A DNA stretch of 64,000 bases from Flavobacterium suncheonense GH29-5 = DSM 17707 (GCF_000430025.1 NZ_AUCZ01000007.1:186001-250000); one strand, 5' to 3'. Positions 51,637 through 61,007 are shown, numbered from the stretch's first letter. Notes: generated from the letters alone by a model not told the origin. A program made the numbers and translations.

Positions 51637-53535
51637 TTAGTACGCTCTGGCGTCTTTTCCTTCGTAAAAATTCATGAACGCACGGTTCACAACGCGGTTG
51701 CCGCCATCGGTTGGATAATTTCCGGTAAAGTACCAGTCGCCCAGGTTTTTAGGACAGGCTTTATGCAAATTCTCCACCGTTTGGAAAATAATTTTCACTT
51801 CGGCATTTACCGTTTCCTCGGTTAGCATTTCTGCAATTTTATCGGAGATTTCCTGATCGGTGAACGGTGCGTAAATTTCTTTCACATAATTCACCACTTC
51901 ACTGTCGTGGAAATGTTCCTGTGCCTTCGATTTTTGGTATACTTCTTCTACGATATAATATAGGTTGCGCTCTTTCAGCAAGGCCATTGCCGCACGGAAC
52001 GCGACCAAACCTTCCAGTTTCGCCATATCGATTCCGTAACAGTCCGGATAACGGATTTGCGGTGCGGAAGACACAATAACCAGTTTTTTCGGCTGCAAGC
52101 GGTCTAACATTTTGATAATGCTCTGCTTCAAGGTGGTTCCTCTTACGATACTGTCGTCGATGATTACCAAATTGTCGGTTGGCTTTACTACGCCGTACGT
52201 GACATCGTATACGTGTGCCACCATATCATCGCGGCTGCTGTCTTCGGTGATGAACGTTCTTAATTTTACGTCTTTGATGGCGATTTTTTCCGAACGCAGT
52301 TTTACCGACAAAATTTCCTGTAATTTCTCTGCCGAAAGCGAATCTTTATGGGCTAAAATATCGTTGATTTTGCGCTGGTTCAAAAAGTCGTTCGCCGCTT
52401 CCACCATACCGTAGAACGACGTTTCCGCTGTATTGGGAATATAGGAAAAAACGGTATTATCCGTATCGTTATCCACCGCTTCTAAAACGGCTGGCATGAT
52501 CAATTTTCCTAAATTTTTGCGCTCCTGATAAATTTCGGCATCGCTTCCTCGGGAGAAATAAATGCGCTCGAAGGAACAGGCTTTCAGTGGCAACGCTTCA
52601 CGGATTTGCTCGTCGATAACACGCCCGTCTTTTTTGATAATAATGGCATGTCCCGGCGTGATTTCCTGAATTGCTTCAAACGGCACATTAAACACCGTCT
52701 GAATCACCGGACGTTCCGAAGCCACCACCACAATCTCCTCATCCTGATAGTAAAACGCCGGACGAATTCCTGCCGGATCGCGGGTTACAAACGCATCGCC
52801 ATGTCCTAACAGACCGGCCATCGCATACCCGCCGTCCCAGTTTTTGGAAGCTCTTCGTAAAATTCTGCCGATATTCAGTTTTTCGGCTATGACCGGAGAC
52901 GCGTCTCTTTTGCTCAGTCCGTCGTTTTTGCATTGCTGGTACAAATCGGTCACTTCATCGTCTAAGAAATGTCCGATTTTTTCCATTACGGTTACGGTAT
53001 CTGCCATTTCTTTCGGATGTTGCCCCAAGCGCACCAAATCTTCGAACAATTCTTTTACATTGGTCATGTTGAAGTTTCCGGCCACAATTAAATTGCGGTG
53101 CATCCAGTTGTTCTGACGCAAAAACGGGTGTACGCTTTCGATACTGTTTTTTCCGAAGGTTCCGTAACGGACGTGTCCTAAAAACAATTCGCCGATGTAC
53201 GGAATGTTAGCCTTCTGAAGCGCCACATCGTTCTGATATTCGGGATGCTGCTCCAATTCTTCGCTAATTCGGCTGTTGATTTGCGCAAAAACATCCTGAA
53301 TCGGTTGCGCCTGATTCGAACGGATTCTGCTGATATAGCGTTCTCCCGGCGCCACATCCAGTTTGATGCTCGCCAGACCGGCACCGTCCTGTCCGCGGTT
53401 GTGCTGCTTTTCCATCAGTAAGTACATTTTCTGTACGCCGTAGAAAGCCGAACCGTATTTTTCCTTGTAGAATTCTAAAGGTTTCTTTAATCTTAAAAGG
53501 GCAATGCCACACTCGTGTTTTAAAGCGTCGCTCAT
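51637..53535 (-). CDS. purF: Amidophosphoribosyltransferase, long Bacteroidota form
   Basis: First step of purine synthesis: PRPP plus glutamine to phosphoribosylamine. 632 residues from the ATG at 53535, clearly longer than the usual 460-510. A short propeptide (SDALKHE) precedes the N-terminal nucleophile Cys9 (CGIALL); the Ntn glutaminase domain has KQHNRGQDGAGL, FLGHVRYGTFG and VAGNFNMTN. The PRTase domain has CSFERIYFSRGSD and the PRPP loop VIIDDSIVRGTTLKQS. Extra sequence lies between these (about 420-470) and at the C-terminus. Follows a PfkB kinase gene in a cluster that starts with purN. Confidence 0.88.
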   Translation of the reverse strand: MSDALKHECGIALLRLKKPLEFYKEKYGSAFYGVQKMYLLMEKQHNRGQDGAGLASIKLDVAPGERYISRIRSNQAQPIQDVFAQINSRISEELEQHPEYQNDVALQKANIPYIGELFLGHVRYGTFGKNSIESVHPFLRQNNWMHRNLIVAGNFNMTNVKELFEDLVRLGQHPKEMADTVTVMEKIGHFLDDEVTDLYQQCKNDGLSKRDASPVIAEKLNIGRILRRASKNWDGGYAMAGLLGHGDAFVTRDPAGIRPAFYYQDEEIVVVASERPVIQTVFNVPFEAIQEITPGHAIIIKKDGRVIDEQIREALPLKACSFERIYFSRGSDAEIYQERKNLGKLIMPAVLEAVDNDTDNTVFSYIPNTAETSFYGMVEAANDFLNQRKINDILAHKDSLSAEKLQEILSVKLRSEKIAIKDVKLRTFITEDSSRDDMVAHVYDVTYGVVKPTDNLVIIDDSIVRGTTLKQSIIKMLDRLQPKKLVIVSSAPQIRYPDCYGIDMAKLEGLVAFRAAMALLKERNLYYIVEEVYQKSKAQEHFHDSEVVNYVKEIYAPFTDQEISDKIAEMLTEETVNAEVKIIFQTVENLHKACPKNLGDWYFTGNYPTDGGNRVVNRAFMNFYEGKDARAY

Positions 53536-53596
53536 AATTGTTGTGTTGTTGTGTTTAAGTAAAAGAGCCCCGTTTCCGAGGCTCATGTTGTTATAG

Positions 53597-54526
53597 TTAG
53601 TTTTCTAACGCGATTTCAAATTGGGTCAAGGCTTTGAATTGTTTCAGACGTGCTGAGACTTCTTCCTTGCTCAAGTTTTCCATTCTTTCGGTTCCGAATT
53701 TCTCCACACAGAAGGAAGCTAAATTTGAACCGTAAATGATGGCGTTTTTCATGTTGTCGAACGAAATGTTTTCGCTTTGTGTGATGAAACCTGCGAAACC
53801 ACCTGCAAACGTATCGCCGGCTCCGGTTGGGTCGAATACTTCTTCCAACGGTAAGGCCGGTGCAAAGAATACGTTTTTCTCGTTGAACAACAACGCGCCG
53901 TGTTCTCCTTTTTTGATCACTACATATTTAGGACCCATCGTATGGATTTTAGCCGCCGCTTTTACCAACGAATATTCGCCGGACAACTGACGGGCTTCTT
54001 CATCGTTAATCGTGATGACATCCACACGTTTGATAACGTCCATTAGTTCAGGCAATGCACAATCCATCCAGAAATTCATGGTGTCCAAAACCACTAATTT
54101 CGGTTTGGCTTCCATCTGATCCAAAACACTGCTTTGTACTAACGGGTGCAGGTTGCCCAACATCACCACATCAGCATTTTTAAATTCAGCCGGAACTTTC
54201 GGTTGAAAATCCGCCAATACGTTCAATTGGGTATCCAAAGTATCTCTGGAATTCAAATCGTTGTGGTAACGACCGCTCCAGAAGAAGGTTTTTCCGCCCT
54301 GAACCACTTCAAGACCGGAAAGATCTATGTTTTTATTTTTTAACAAATCGATGTGTTCCTGAGGAAAATCGTCTCCCACTACGGAAACAATCGCGGATTT
54401 CAAATTAAAATGAGAAGCCGAAAGACCGATATACGTACCTGCTCCACCTAAAATTTTATCGGTTTTTCCGAAGGGAGTTTCAATTGCATCAAAGGCTACC
54501 GTGCCTACAATCAATAATTTATTCAT
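53597..54526 (-). CDS. PfkB family sugar/nucleoside kinase
   Basis: 309-residue ribokinase-fold kinase. N-terminal GTVAFDAIETPFGKTDKILGGAGTYIGLSAS (substrate-binding Gly pair) and the C-terminal signature with catalytic Asp, DPTGAGDTFAGGFAGF. It resembles adenosine-kinase/ribokinase-like members; substrate not defined. Its place between purN and purF suggests a nucleoside or ribose-5-phosphate link to purines, which is inference. An exact TACATTTG box (54558-54551, minus) suggests an internal promoter for pfkB-purF. Confidence 0.9.
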   Translation of the reverse strand: MNKLLIVGTVAFDAIETPFGKTDKILGGAGTYIGLSASHFNLKSAIVSVVGDDFPQEHIDLLKNKNIDLSGLEVVQGGKTFFWSGRYHNDLNSRDTLDTQLNVLADFQPKVPAEFKNADVVMLGNLHPLVQSSVLDQMEAKPKLVVLDTMNFWMDCALPELMDVIKRVDVITINDEEARQLSGEYSLVKAAAKIHTMGPKYVVIKKGEHGALLFNEKNVFFAPALPLEEVFDPTGAGDTFAGGFAGFITQSENISFDNMKNAIIYGSNLASFCVEKFGTERMENLSKEEVSARLKQFKALTQFEIALEN

Positions 54527-54583
54527 AAAAGCTTGCTAATTTTGAAGCTGCAAATGTACGATTTTGTTTTGGTTCTGAAAAGC

Positions 54584-55204
54584 CTATTTTTTGTTAAGAT
54601 TTTCAACCCGCCTCCGAAGTTCTTTAAACGATTCAAACGGCCCTTTGGTAACTACCATATTCACCATGAAAGCCGGGATGCTTCCGCCGGGATTGCCGTA
54701 AATTTGCTGTACTACAAGCGTCTGATCTTCCGTGATTTTTTTCAGATACCAAAACCCTTTAAAATTGGTGAGCCGGACAATGCCTTCTTTTTCTTTGAGA
54801 ACATTATTGGCCGGAACTATGGTGATGGTTTGTTCATTCCCCTTTTTTATAAGGGTCACGCGGGAAACGTGGTCCCGATCCTGCACCGGCCAGCCCAGAT
54901 GATGGTTCATGTAAAAAATCCAGCTGGTATCCGAAACCTTGCGAATCAGTTCACTTTTCCGGGTCTTGAAATTCCATTTTTGCAAACTTCTGATGTCGAG
55001 AATCTGCTTGGCCACCGTATCGATATTGGCTTTAACGGTCATGATTGCCCTATATTCTTTAAAAGGCGTGGTGTCGAGTTTGGTCAGGTAAATTTTGATT
55101 CCTTCTTTGTCTAAAGCCAAATTCGTTTTCTTTTGCGTATACCCTATCTGTATTGCAAAACACAAAAGAAATATGGAGAAAAAAATTATTTGGGACTTTC
55201 TCAT
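54584..55204 (-). CDS. Exported START-domain (lipid-binding-like) protein
   Basis: 206 residues: an N-terminal signal peptide or anchor (IIFFSIFLLCFAIQIGYTQ) followed by a START/SRPBCC-fold domain (about 30-200) with family-like segments IRSLQKWNFKTRKSELIRKVSD, WPVQDRDHVSRVTLIKK, EGIVRLTNFKGFWYLKK and QQIYGNPGGSIPAFMVNMVV. Such domains bind lipids or other hydrophobic ligands; ligand unknown. Starts 18 bases after rnhA, so likely co-transcribed. Confidence 0.85.
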   Translation of the reverse strand: MRKSQIIFFSIFLLCFAIQIGYTQKKTNLALDKEGIKIYLTKLDTTPFKEYRAIMTVKANIDTVAKQILDIRSLQKWNFKTRKSELIRKVSDTSWIFYMNHHLGWPVQDRDHVSRVTLIKKGNEQTITIVPANNVLKEKEGIVRLTNFKGFWYLKKITEDQTLVVQQIYGNPGGSIPAFMVNMVVTKGPFESFKELRRRVENLNKK

Positions 55205-55222
55205 CCCTTAAAGATATGAAAA

Positions 55223-55702
55223 TCAGAACAATTGATCTGCTTCTTTTTCGTAAAAAGTATCGACGGAAAGTTCTTTTTGCTGGGAAGCCATCACAGCCAG
55301 TTCGTCACAGCGCTCGTTCTGCGGATGGTTGTTGTGGCCTTTAATCCATTTGAAGTCGACCTGATGCTTGCGGTAAATTTTCAGAAAACGCAGCCACAAA
55401 TCCGGGTTCTTTTTTCCTTTAAAACCCGTTTTCTCCCAGCCGAACACCCAGCCTTTGGTAACGGAATCCACCACGTATTTGGAATCGGAAACCACCAGAA
55501 CTTTTGTGCCCTGATTTTTCAGTTTTTCCAACCCGACGATAACCGCCAACAACTCCATCCTATTATTAGTCGTAAGTCGGAAGCCTTCGTAGAATTCTTT
55601 TTTGTACGGCTTGCCCACCCATTCCAATATCACACCATAGCCGCCGGGACCCGGGTTTCCTTTGGCCGCACCGTCAGTGTATATGTGGACTTCGTGGTTC
55701 AT
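55223..55702 (-). CDS. rnhA: Ribonuclease HI
   Basis: Degrades RNA in RNA-DNA hybrids. 159 residues. Catalytic DEDD residues: Asp in IYTDGAAKGNPGPGGYG, Glu in NNRMELLAVI, Asp in VVSDSKYVVD and Asp in ERCDELA. The basic handle KGWVFGWEKTGFKGKKNPDLW is present. A short spacer with GATGATTAG-type repeats separates it from purN. Confidence 0.95.
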   Translation of the reverse strand: MNHEVHIYTDGAAKGNPGPGGYGVILEWVGKPYKKEFYEGFRLTTNNRMELLAVIVGLEKLKNQGTKVLVVSDSKYVVDSVTKGWVFGWEKTGFKGKKNPDLWLRFLKIYRKHQVDFKWIKGHNNHPQNERCDELAVMASQQKELSVDTFYEKEADQLF

Positions 55703-55751
55703 TTTGGATTATTCGATGATTAGATGATTGGATTGTCAGATGATTAGCTTC

Positions 55752-56315
55752 CTAAATTTCCAGCAATCTCGCTATCACTTCCGGAAAATGTTTGTATTCC
55801 AATTCGTGTACTTTATTGGCGATTGCTTCCGGAGTTTTACAATCTTCTATGTTTACGGAAGCCTGAAAAATGACGGCGCCTTCGTCGTACTGTTCGTTTA
55901 CATAATGGATAGAGATGCCCGTTTCTTTTTCATGGTTCTCCAGAACCGCTTTGTGGACGTTCATCCCGTACATGCCTTTCCCGCCGTATTTGGGAAGCAG
56001 CGCCGGATGTACATTGATGATTTTATTGGGATATTGCGCGATGATTGCTGCCGGAAACATTAACAGAAAACCGGCCAGAACGATTAAATCGGGTTGCAGC
56101 TGATTTATTTTCTGCAGTACCGTTCCGTCAGAAAGCTCGGTTTTACTGAAAACCACCGTTTCAACATTGTGATTCTCAGCGCGTTCCAAAACTTTGGCAT
56201 GCGGATTGTTAGTGAGTACCGCGATTACGTTCCCTTGACTTTTATTTTTGAAATGTAATATGATGTTCTCGGCATTCGAACCCGAACCGGAAGCAAAAAT
56301 TACTATTTTTTTCAT
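55752..56315 (-). CDS. purN: Phosphoribosylglycinamide formyltransferase
   Basis: 10-formyl-THF-dependent formylation of GAR, third step of purine synthesis. 187 residues. IVIFASGSGSNAENII (phosphate loop), LAGFLLMFPAAIIAQYPNKIINVHPALLPKYGGKGMYG (in parts, with catalytic Asn and His) and GISIHYVNEQYDEGAVIFQ with the catalytic Asp. First gene of the minus-strand purine cluster, divergent from acpP. Confidence 0.96.
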   Translation of the reverse strand: MKKIVIFASGSGSNAENIILHFKNKSQGNVIAVLTNNPHAKVLERAENHNVETVVFSKTELSDGTVLQKINQLQPDLIVLAGFLLMFPAAIIAQYPNKIINVHPALLPKYGGKGMYGMNVHKAVLENHEKETGISIHYVNEQYDEGAVIFQASVNIEDCKTPEAIANKVHELEYKHFPEVIARLLEI

Positions 56316-56458
56316 TTATCCTGTAATTTTAAGATTACCCCGAAAACAAGCGTTTTCACACTGCAAAAAAAAGAATAATAAATGATAATAAATAGGAAAT
56401 GGAAGTCTTTGTAAAATTATTTTTTTTATTTTCGTAGTCACATTTAGTAACAAAAACG

Positions 56459-56487
56459 TTGTTTTAAAATAAAGTTTTTTATTTTTG
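56459..56487 (+). promoter_or_regulatory. Promoter of acpP
   Basis: TTG (56459-56461), 18-base spacer, TATTTTTG (56480-56487). Exact consensus; leader about 27 bases, AT-rich. Confidence 0.8.
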
Positions 56488-56517
56488 CCAACAAATTAAA
56501 TTTAAAAATTGAAAATT

Positions 56518-56754
56518 ATGTCAGACATTGCATCAAGAGTAAAGGCGATTATCGTAGACAAATTAGGTGTTGACGAAAACGAAGTTGTTTCAGAAGCAAG
56601 CTTCACTAACGATTTAGGAGCTGATTCCTTAGACACTGTTGAGCTAATCATGGAATTCGAAAAAGAATTCGACATTCAAATTCCAGACGACCAAGCTGAG
56701 AACATCTCTACTGTTGGTCAGGCTATCTCTTACATCGAAGAAGCTAAAAAATAA
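56518..56754 (+). CDS. acpP: Acyl carrier protein
   Basis: Carries acyl chains on a phosphopantetheine arm. 78 acidic residues from the ATG at 56518 ([17 protein letters not shown]); an earlier ATG would add three residues. The modified Ser is in the invariant [14 protein letters not shown]. Strong promoter, and a hairpin after the gene separates it from fabF, which suits the high ACP level needed. Confidence 0.97.
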   Translation: MSDIASRVKAIIVDKLGVDENEVVSEASFTNDLGADSLDTVELIMEFEKEFDIQIPDDQAENISTVGQAISYIEEAKK

Positions 56755-56765
56755 TAACCGATAGA

Positions 56766-56808
56766 CATCCCATGTGTTCGGCGAATGCATGGGTGTTATT
56801 ATTTTTTG
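56766..56808 (+). terminator. Terminator or attenuator between acpP and fabF
   Basis: Extended imperfect hairpin CCCATG..TTC-GGC-GAA..CATGGG followed by a T-rich stretch ending T6. Placed to reduce fabF expression relative to acpP. Confidence 0.7.
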
Positions 56809-56873
56809 AGTGGCTTTTTTTGATTAAAAAGTGAAAATACTGATTGGGAACAATCAAAAAAATAAAACTTAAT

Positions 56874-56915
56874 TACCCATGTTTCCTTTACAGCATCAGC
56901 AAAGTAACATGGGTA
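56874..56915 (+). promoter_or_regulatory. Second inverted repeat in the fabF leader
   Basis: Perfect 10-bp arms TACCCATGTT (56874-56883) and AACATGGGTA (56906-56915) with a 22-base loop, 35 bases before the fabF ATG. It shares the CCCATG/CATGGG core with the preceding hairpin. Confidence 0.7.
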
Positions 56916-56949
56916 TTATTTGTTTAAAGACAATTGTAAACGATATATT

Positions 56950-58203
56950 ATGGCATTAAAGCGAGTTGTAGTAACAGGTTTAGGCGCGTTAACCCCGATT
57001 GGCAACAACATTCAGGAATACTGGGATGGATTGGTAAACGGAAAGAGCGGTGCTGCCCCAATAACATATTACGATACCGAAAAACACAAAACTAAATTCG
57101 CCTGTGAAGTAAAAAACTTCAACATTGAGGATTACATGGATCGTAAAGAAGCTCGCCGATTGGACAGATTTGCCCAATATGCCATCGCTGCGAGTGACGA
57201 AGCCATCAAAGATGCCGGAATTACTTTAGAAAATGTAGACAAATACAGAGTAGGTGTCATTTGGGGCGCCGGAATCGGAGGTTTAGAAACGTTCCAGGAA
57301 GAAGTAATCAATTATGCAAAAGGTGACGGAACACCGCGTTTCAACCCGTTCTTTATCCCTAAAATGATTGCCGATATTGCACCGGGTCATATTTCCATGC
57401 GAAATGGGTATATGGGACCGAATTACACTACTGTTTCGGCTTGTGCTTCCTCTGCGAATGCGTTAGTCGACGCTTTTAACTACATCCGTTTGGGCATGTG
57501 CGACGTGATTGTTTCCGGAGGTTCGGAAGCAGCCGTAACCATTGCCGGGATGGGCGGATTCAACTCCATGCAAGCCTTATCCACCCGAAATGACAGTCCG
57601 GAAACTGCTTCAAGACCTTTTGATGCTACCCGCGACGGTTTCGTATTGGGAGAAGGTGCAGGAGCCTTGGTTTTAGAAGAATACGAACACGCCAAAGCGC
57701 GTGGGGCAAAAATATACTGCGAAGTTGGCGGTGGCGGTTTATCTTCGGATGCTTACCACCTGACCGCTCCGCATCCGGAAGGAATTGGAGTAATTGCTGT
57801 AATGCAAAATTGCTTGCGTGATGCAGGCATGAAACCGGAAGAGGTAGATCACATCAACACCCACGGAACATCCACACCGCTTGGAGACGTTGCCGAACTG
57901 AAAGCCATCAGCGCGGTTTTTGGCGATCATGCTAAAAACATCAACATCAATTCCACGAAATCGATGACCGGTCACTTATTAGGGGCTGCCGGAGCCATTG
58001 AAGCCATTGCTTCGATTTTGGCGATGCAGTACGGTATCGTTCCGCCAACCATCAACCATTCGGTAGTGGACGAAAACATCGATCCGAGCTTAAACCTTAC
58101 CCTAAACAAAGCGCAAAAAAGAGAAGTGAAAGTAGCCATGAGCAACACCTTCGGTTTTGGCGGTCACAACGCCTGCGTATTGTTTAAAAAATTGGATTTA
58201 TAA
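56950..58203 (+). CDS. fabF: 3-oxoacyl-ACP synthase II
   Basis: Elongation condensing enzyme of fatty-acid synthesis. 417 residues from the ATG at 56950 (MALKRVVVTGLGALTPIGNN); an earlier in-frame start would add ten odd residues inside the leader. Catalytic Cys in TVSACASSANAL, His in NTHGTSTPLGD and NSTKSMTGHLLGAAGA, plus the C-terminal NTFGFGGHNACVLF. Second gene of acpP-fabF-rnc. Confidence 0.97.
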   Translation: MALKRVVVTGLGALTPIGNNIQEYWDGLVNGKSGAAPITYYDTEKHKTKFACEVKNFNIEDYMDRKEARRLDRFAQYAIAASDEAIKDAGITLENVDKYRVGVIWGAGIGGLETFQEEVINYAKGDGTPRFNPFFIPKMIADIAPGHISMRNGYMGPNYTTVSACASSANALVDAFNYIRLGMCDVIVSGGSEAAVTIAGMGGFNSMQALSTRNDSPETASRPFDATRDGFVLGEGAGALVLEEYEHAKARGAKIYCEVGGGGLSSDAYHLTAPHPEGIGVIAVMQNCLRDAGMKPEEVDHINTHGTSTPLGDVAELKAISAVFGDHAKNININSTKSMTGHLLGAAGAIEAIASILAMQYGIVPPTINHSVVDENIDPSLNLTLNKAQKREVKVAMSNTFGFGGHNACVLFKKLDL

Positions 58204-58218
58204 TCCTGTTCTTTTGTC

Positions 58219-58968
58219 ATGAAAAGAATCATCAAAAAAATATTTCCAAATTCCCGCTCTGCAGAAGACGGGATTTTTTTTGATGAACTCCAAAAAATAT
58301 TAGGCTTCCAACCGCTGGACCTTTCCCATTACCGGACGGCCTTCACCCATCGTTCCATGAACCGGACCGATGAAAAAGGCAATCCGTTAAACTACGAGCG
58401 TCTGGAATTTTTGGGAGATGCGATGCTGGGTTCGGTCATTGCTGCCCATTTGTTCAACGAAGTGCCTACCGGAGACGAAGGCTATCTTACCAAAATGCGT
58501 TCGAAAATCGTAAGCCGCGACCATCTGAACGAATTGGGAAAAGACCTAAACCTCATCAAATACGTAGAAAGCAAAGTGTCGGCGCAGCATTTCGGGGAAA
58601 ACATCCACGGCAACTTGTTTGAAGCGTTTGTAGGAGCCATCTATCTGGACAAAGGATATGCCTATTGCGAAAAATTCATCCACAAAAAGGTCATCAAGCC
58701 TTATGTGGACATTCCGAAACTGGAAGGGAAAGTCATCAGCTACAAGAGTTTGGTCATCGAATGGTGTCAAAAACAAAAAAAAGCATTCCATTACGATGTT
58801 TTTGAAGACAACGGAAACGAAGGTATCAAATATTTTGGCGTGAAGCTCACCATCGATGGTAAAATTGTTGCCCGTGCCCGTGCCACTTCCAAGAAAAAAG
58901 CAGAAGAAAAAGCTTCACAACGAGCCTATTTTGCCTTTCAGGAAAAAATAGACACCAAAAACAACTAA
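58219..58968 (+). CDS. rnc: Ribonuclease III
   Basis: Cleaves double-stranded RNA in rRNA and mRNA processing. 249 residues. Catalytic signature ERLEFLGDAMLGSVIA (with NYERLEFLGD), second acidic cluster in NLFEAFVGAIYLDKGY, and a C-terminal dsRNA-binding domain (about 170-240; KSLVIEWCQKQKK, IVARARATSKKKAEEKASQRA). Starts 15 bases after fabF, the common fabF-rnc linkage. Confidence 0.96.
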   Translation: MKRIIKKIFPNSRSAEDGIFFDELQKILGFQPLDLSHYRTAFTHRSMNRTDEKGNPLNYERLEFLGDAMLGSVIAAHLFNEVPTGDEGYLTKMRSKIVSRDHLNELGKDLNLIKYVESKVSAQHFGENIHGNLFEAFVGAIYLDKGYAYCEKFIHKKVIKPYVDIPKLEGKVISYKSLVIEWCQKQKKAFHYDVFEDNGNEGIKYFGVKLTIDGKIVARARATSKKKAEEKASQRAYFAFQEKIDTKNN

Positions 58969-59062
58969 CTACACAACCTTAGGTACTAAATAATCGTTAA
59001 CAACCAACACTGCTGTTTTTTTCATTGTTTTATGTAGTATATTTACATGACAAAAACAAAAA

Positions 59063-59548
59063 ATGGCCATCATCAAATTACAGATTGACGACTTTATTTC
59101 GGCAGATTACGAACTCATCGCCATTCATTCCACGTTGGAAGATTACCGGCTGGCGTATTTCATCAACCAGAAATTGGGCGTGTCTTTTGAAAAGAGCCAA
59201 AACGATATCGGGATTCAGATTCCGGAAGGCAAAAGTCATTTTACGCGTTTCATTTTTGATGATGCCGAAAATGAACTGTTCTGGAACCTGATTCCGAACA
59301 AAACCAAAGTCATTACCAAACAAACCCAGGCGACTTCCCTCTTCGAAGAAACCGAATTGGACATTACCACCAATTTGTATCTGTTACCGGAGATGAAAAA
59401 AGTCGACTATTTGTTGAAAATTGAACAGGTGGACGATTTTTTTGATGCCGACACGCTTATCGACGAGTTGCTGGCCATCAAACAGATTACGACCGCCTAT
59501 AAAATTGCACAACACAAACTGAAATCGAAAAACAATTTAATATTCTGA
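59063..59548 (+). CDS. IPExxxVDY family protein
   Basis: 161 residues of a Bacteroidota-specific family named for a conserved motif, here LPEMKKVDYLLKIE near residue 115. N-terminal IDDFISADYELIAIHSTLEDYRLAYFINQKL-type helix-strand pattern (in parts); acidic overall; no catalytic motif or membrane segment. Function unknown. Sits between rnc and pyk, 4 bases before pyk, the arrangement usual in flavobacteria, so coupled expression with pyruvate kinase is likely. A possible promoter lies in the 94 bases after rnc. Confidence 0.85.
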   Translation: MAIIKLQIDDFISADYELIAIHSTLEDYRLAYFINQKLGVSFEKSQNDIGIQIPEGKSHFTRFIFDDAENELFWNLIPNKTKVITKQTQATSLFEETELDITTNLYLLPEMKKVDYLLKIEQVDDFFDADTLIDELLAIKQITTAYKIAQHKLKSKNNLIF

Positions 59549-59552
59549 TACA

Positions 59553-60983
59553 ATGCCAACTAGAAAAAAGACGAAAATTGTAGCGACACTTGGCCCCGCC
59601 TGCAGTACCAAAGAAGTGATTAAAGACATGATTGATGCAGGTGTAAACGTTTTTAGAATTAACTTTTCCCATGCCGATTATACCGATGTACAGGAACGCA
59701 TCGACATCATCAGAAGCCTGAACAAAGAATTTGGCTATACTACTTCAATTCTTGCCGATTTACAGGGACCAAAACTCCGTGTTGGGGTTATGAAAGAGGA
59801 TGTCGTGGTCAGCAAAGGCGACAAAATTACCTTCACCACCAAAGAAGATATTTTGGGAACCTCCGAGAAAGTCTACATGAACTATAAAGGGTTTCCAAAA
59901 GACGTACAGGCCGGCGAACGCATCCTGTTAGACGACGGAAAACTGATTTTTGAAGTGGTGAAAACCGACAAGAAAACCGAAGTTCAGGCTGTCGTAATTC
60001 AGGGAGGACCGCTGAAATCCAAAAAAGGGGTTAACCTTCCCAATACCCGCGTATCGTTACCGGCCTTAACGGAAAAAGACATCCGCGATGCGCTGTTTGC
60101 CATCAAAGCACAGGTAGACTGGATTGCTTTATCGTTTGTAAGAACGCCGGAAGATTTAAAAGACTTACGCGATCTGATTGCCGCCAATTCCAATCATAAA
60201 ATTCCGATTATCGCCAAAATTGAAAAACCGGAAGCCGTAGAAAACATCGACAAACTGGTGGCCTATTGCGACGGTTTAATGGTGGCCCGCGGCGATTTGG
60301 GTGTGGAAATTCCGGCTCAGGAAGTACCGTTAATTCAGAAAAAACTGGTACACCGGGCCAAAACGGCACGAATTCCGGTAATCATCGCTACCCAGATGAT
60401 GGAAACCATGATTACGAGTTTAACGCCCACCCGTGCCGAAGTAAACGACGTAGCCAATTCCGTAATGGACGGTGCCGATGCCGTGATGCTTTCCGGCGAA
60501 ACTTCGGTGGGTAATTATCCGGTACAGGTTATCGAAAAAATGACTCAAATCATTGAAGCGGTGGAGGATTCGCCATTAATTCAGGTACCGCAGAACCAGC
60601 CGCAGATTAAAACCAACCGCTATATTACCAAAAACATCTGCTATCACGGCGCCACTTTAGCGAACGACATCAATGCCAAAGCCATTACGACGCTTACCAA
60701 CAGTGGTTATACAGCTTTCCAGGTTTCCGCCTGGCGACCGCATGCGCATGTTTTGGTGTTTACCTCCAACAAAAGAATTTTAACCCAGTTGAATTTACTT
60801 TGGGGTGTTCATGCTTTTTTTTATGACAAATTCGTAAGTACAGACGACACCATCGACGATATCAATGCGATTTGTAAAGAACGAGGCTTTGTGGAAGAAG
60901 GCGATTTACTAGTAAACTTAGCAGCCATGCCCGTTACCGCTAAAGGGATGGTGAACACGCTTCGCATCTCCGAAATCGAATAA
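59553..60983 (+). CDS. pyk: Pyruvate kinase
   Basis: Last step of glycolysis: PEP plus ADP to pyruvate plus ATP. 476 residues. TKIVATLGPACSTKEVI, NVFRINFSHADY, active-site Lys region IPIIAKIEKPEAVENID, MVARGDLGVEIPAQEVP, ATQMMETMI and SGETSVGNYP; the C-terminal regulatory domain ends VTAKGMVNTLRISEIE. Co-transcribed with the upstream IPExxxVDY gene. Ends at a terminator. Confidence 0.97.
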   Translation: MPTRKKTKIVATLGPACSTKEVIKDMIDAGVNVFRINFSHADYTDVQERIDIIRSLNKEFGYTTSILADLQGPKLRVGVMKEDVVVSKGDKITFTTKEDILGTSEKVYMNYKGFPKDVQAGERILLDDGKLIFEVVKTDKKTEVQAVVIQGGPLKSKKGVNLPNTRVSLPALTEKDIRDALFAIKAQVDWIALSFVRTPEDLKDLRDLIAANSNHKIPIIAKIEKPEAVENIDKLVAYCDGLMVARGDLGVEIPAQEVPLIQKKLVHRAKTARIPVIIATQMMETMITSLTPTRAEVNDVANSVMDGADAVMLSGETSVGNYPVQVIEKMTQIIEAVEDSPLIQVPQNQPQIKTNRYITKNICYHGATLANDINAKAITTLTNSGYTAFQVSAWRPHAHVLVFTSNKRILTQLNLLWGVHAFFYDKFVSTDDTIDDINAICKERGFVEEGDLLVNLAAMPVTAKGMVNTLRISEIE

Positions 60984-61007
60984 TCAAACATTTTTTAAAT
61001 ACCGAGA

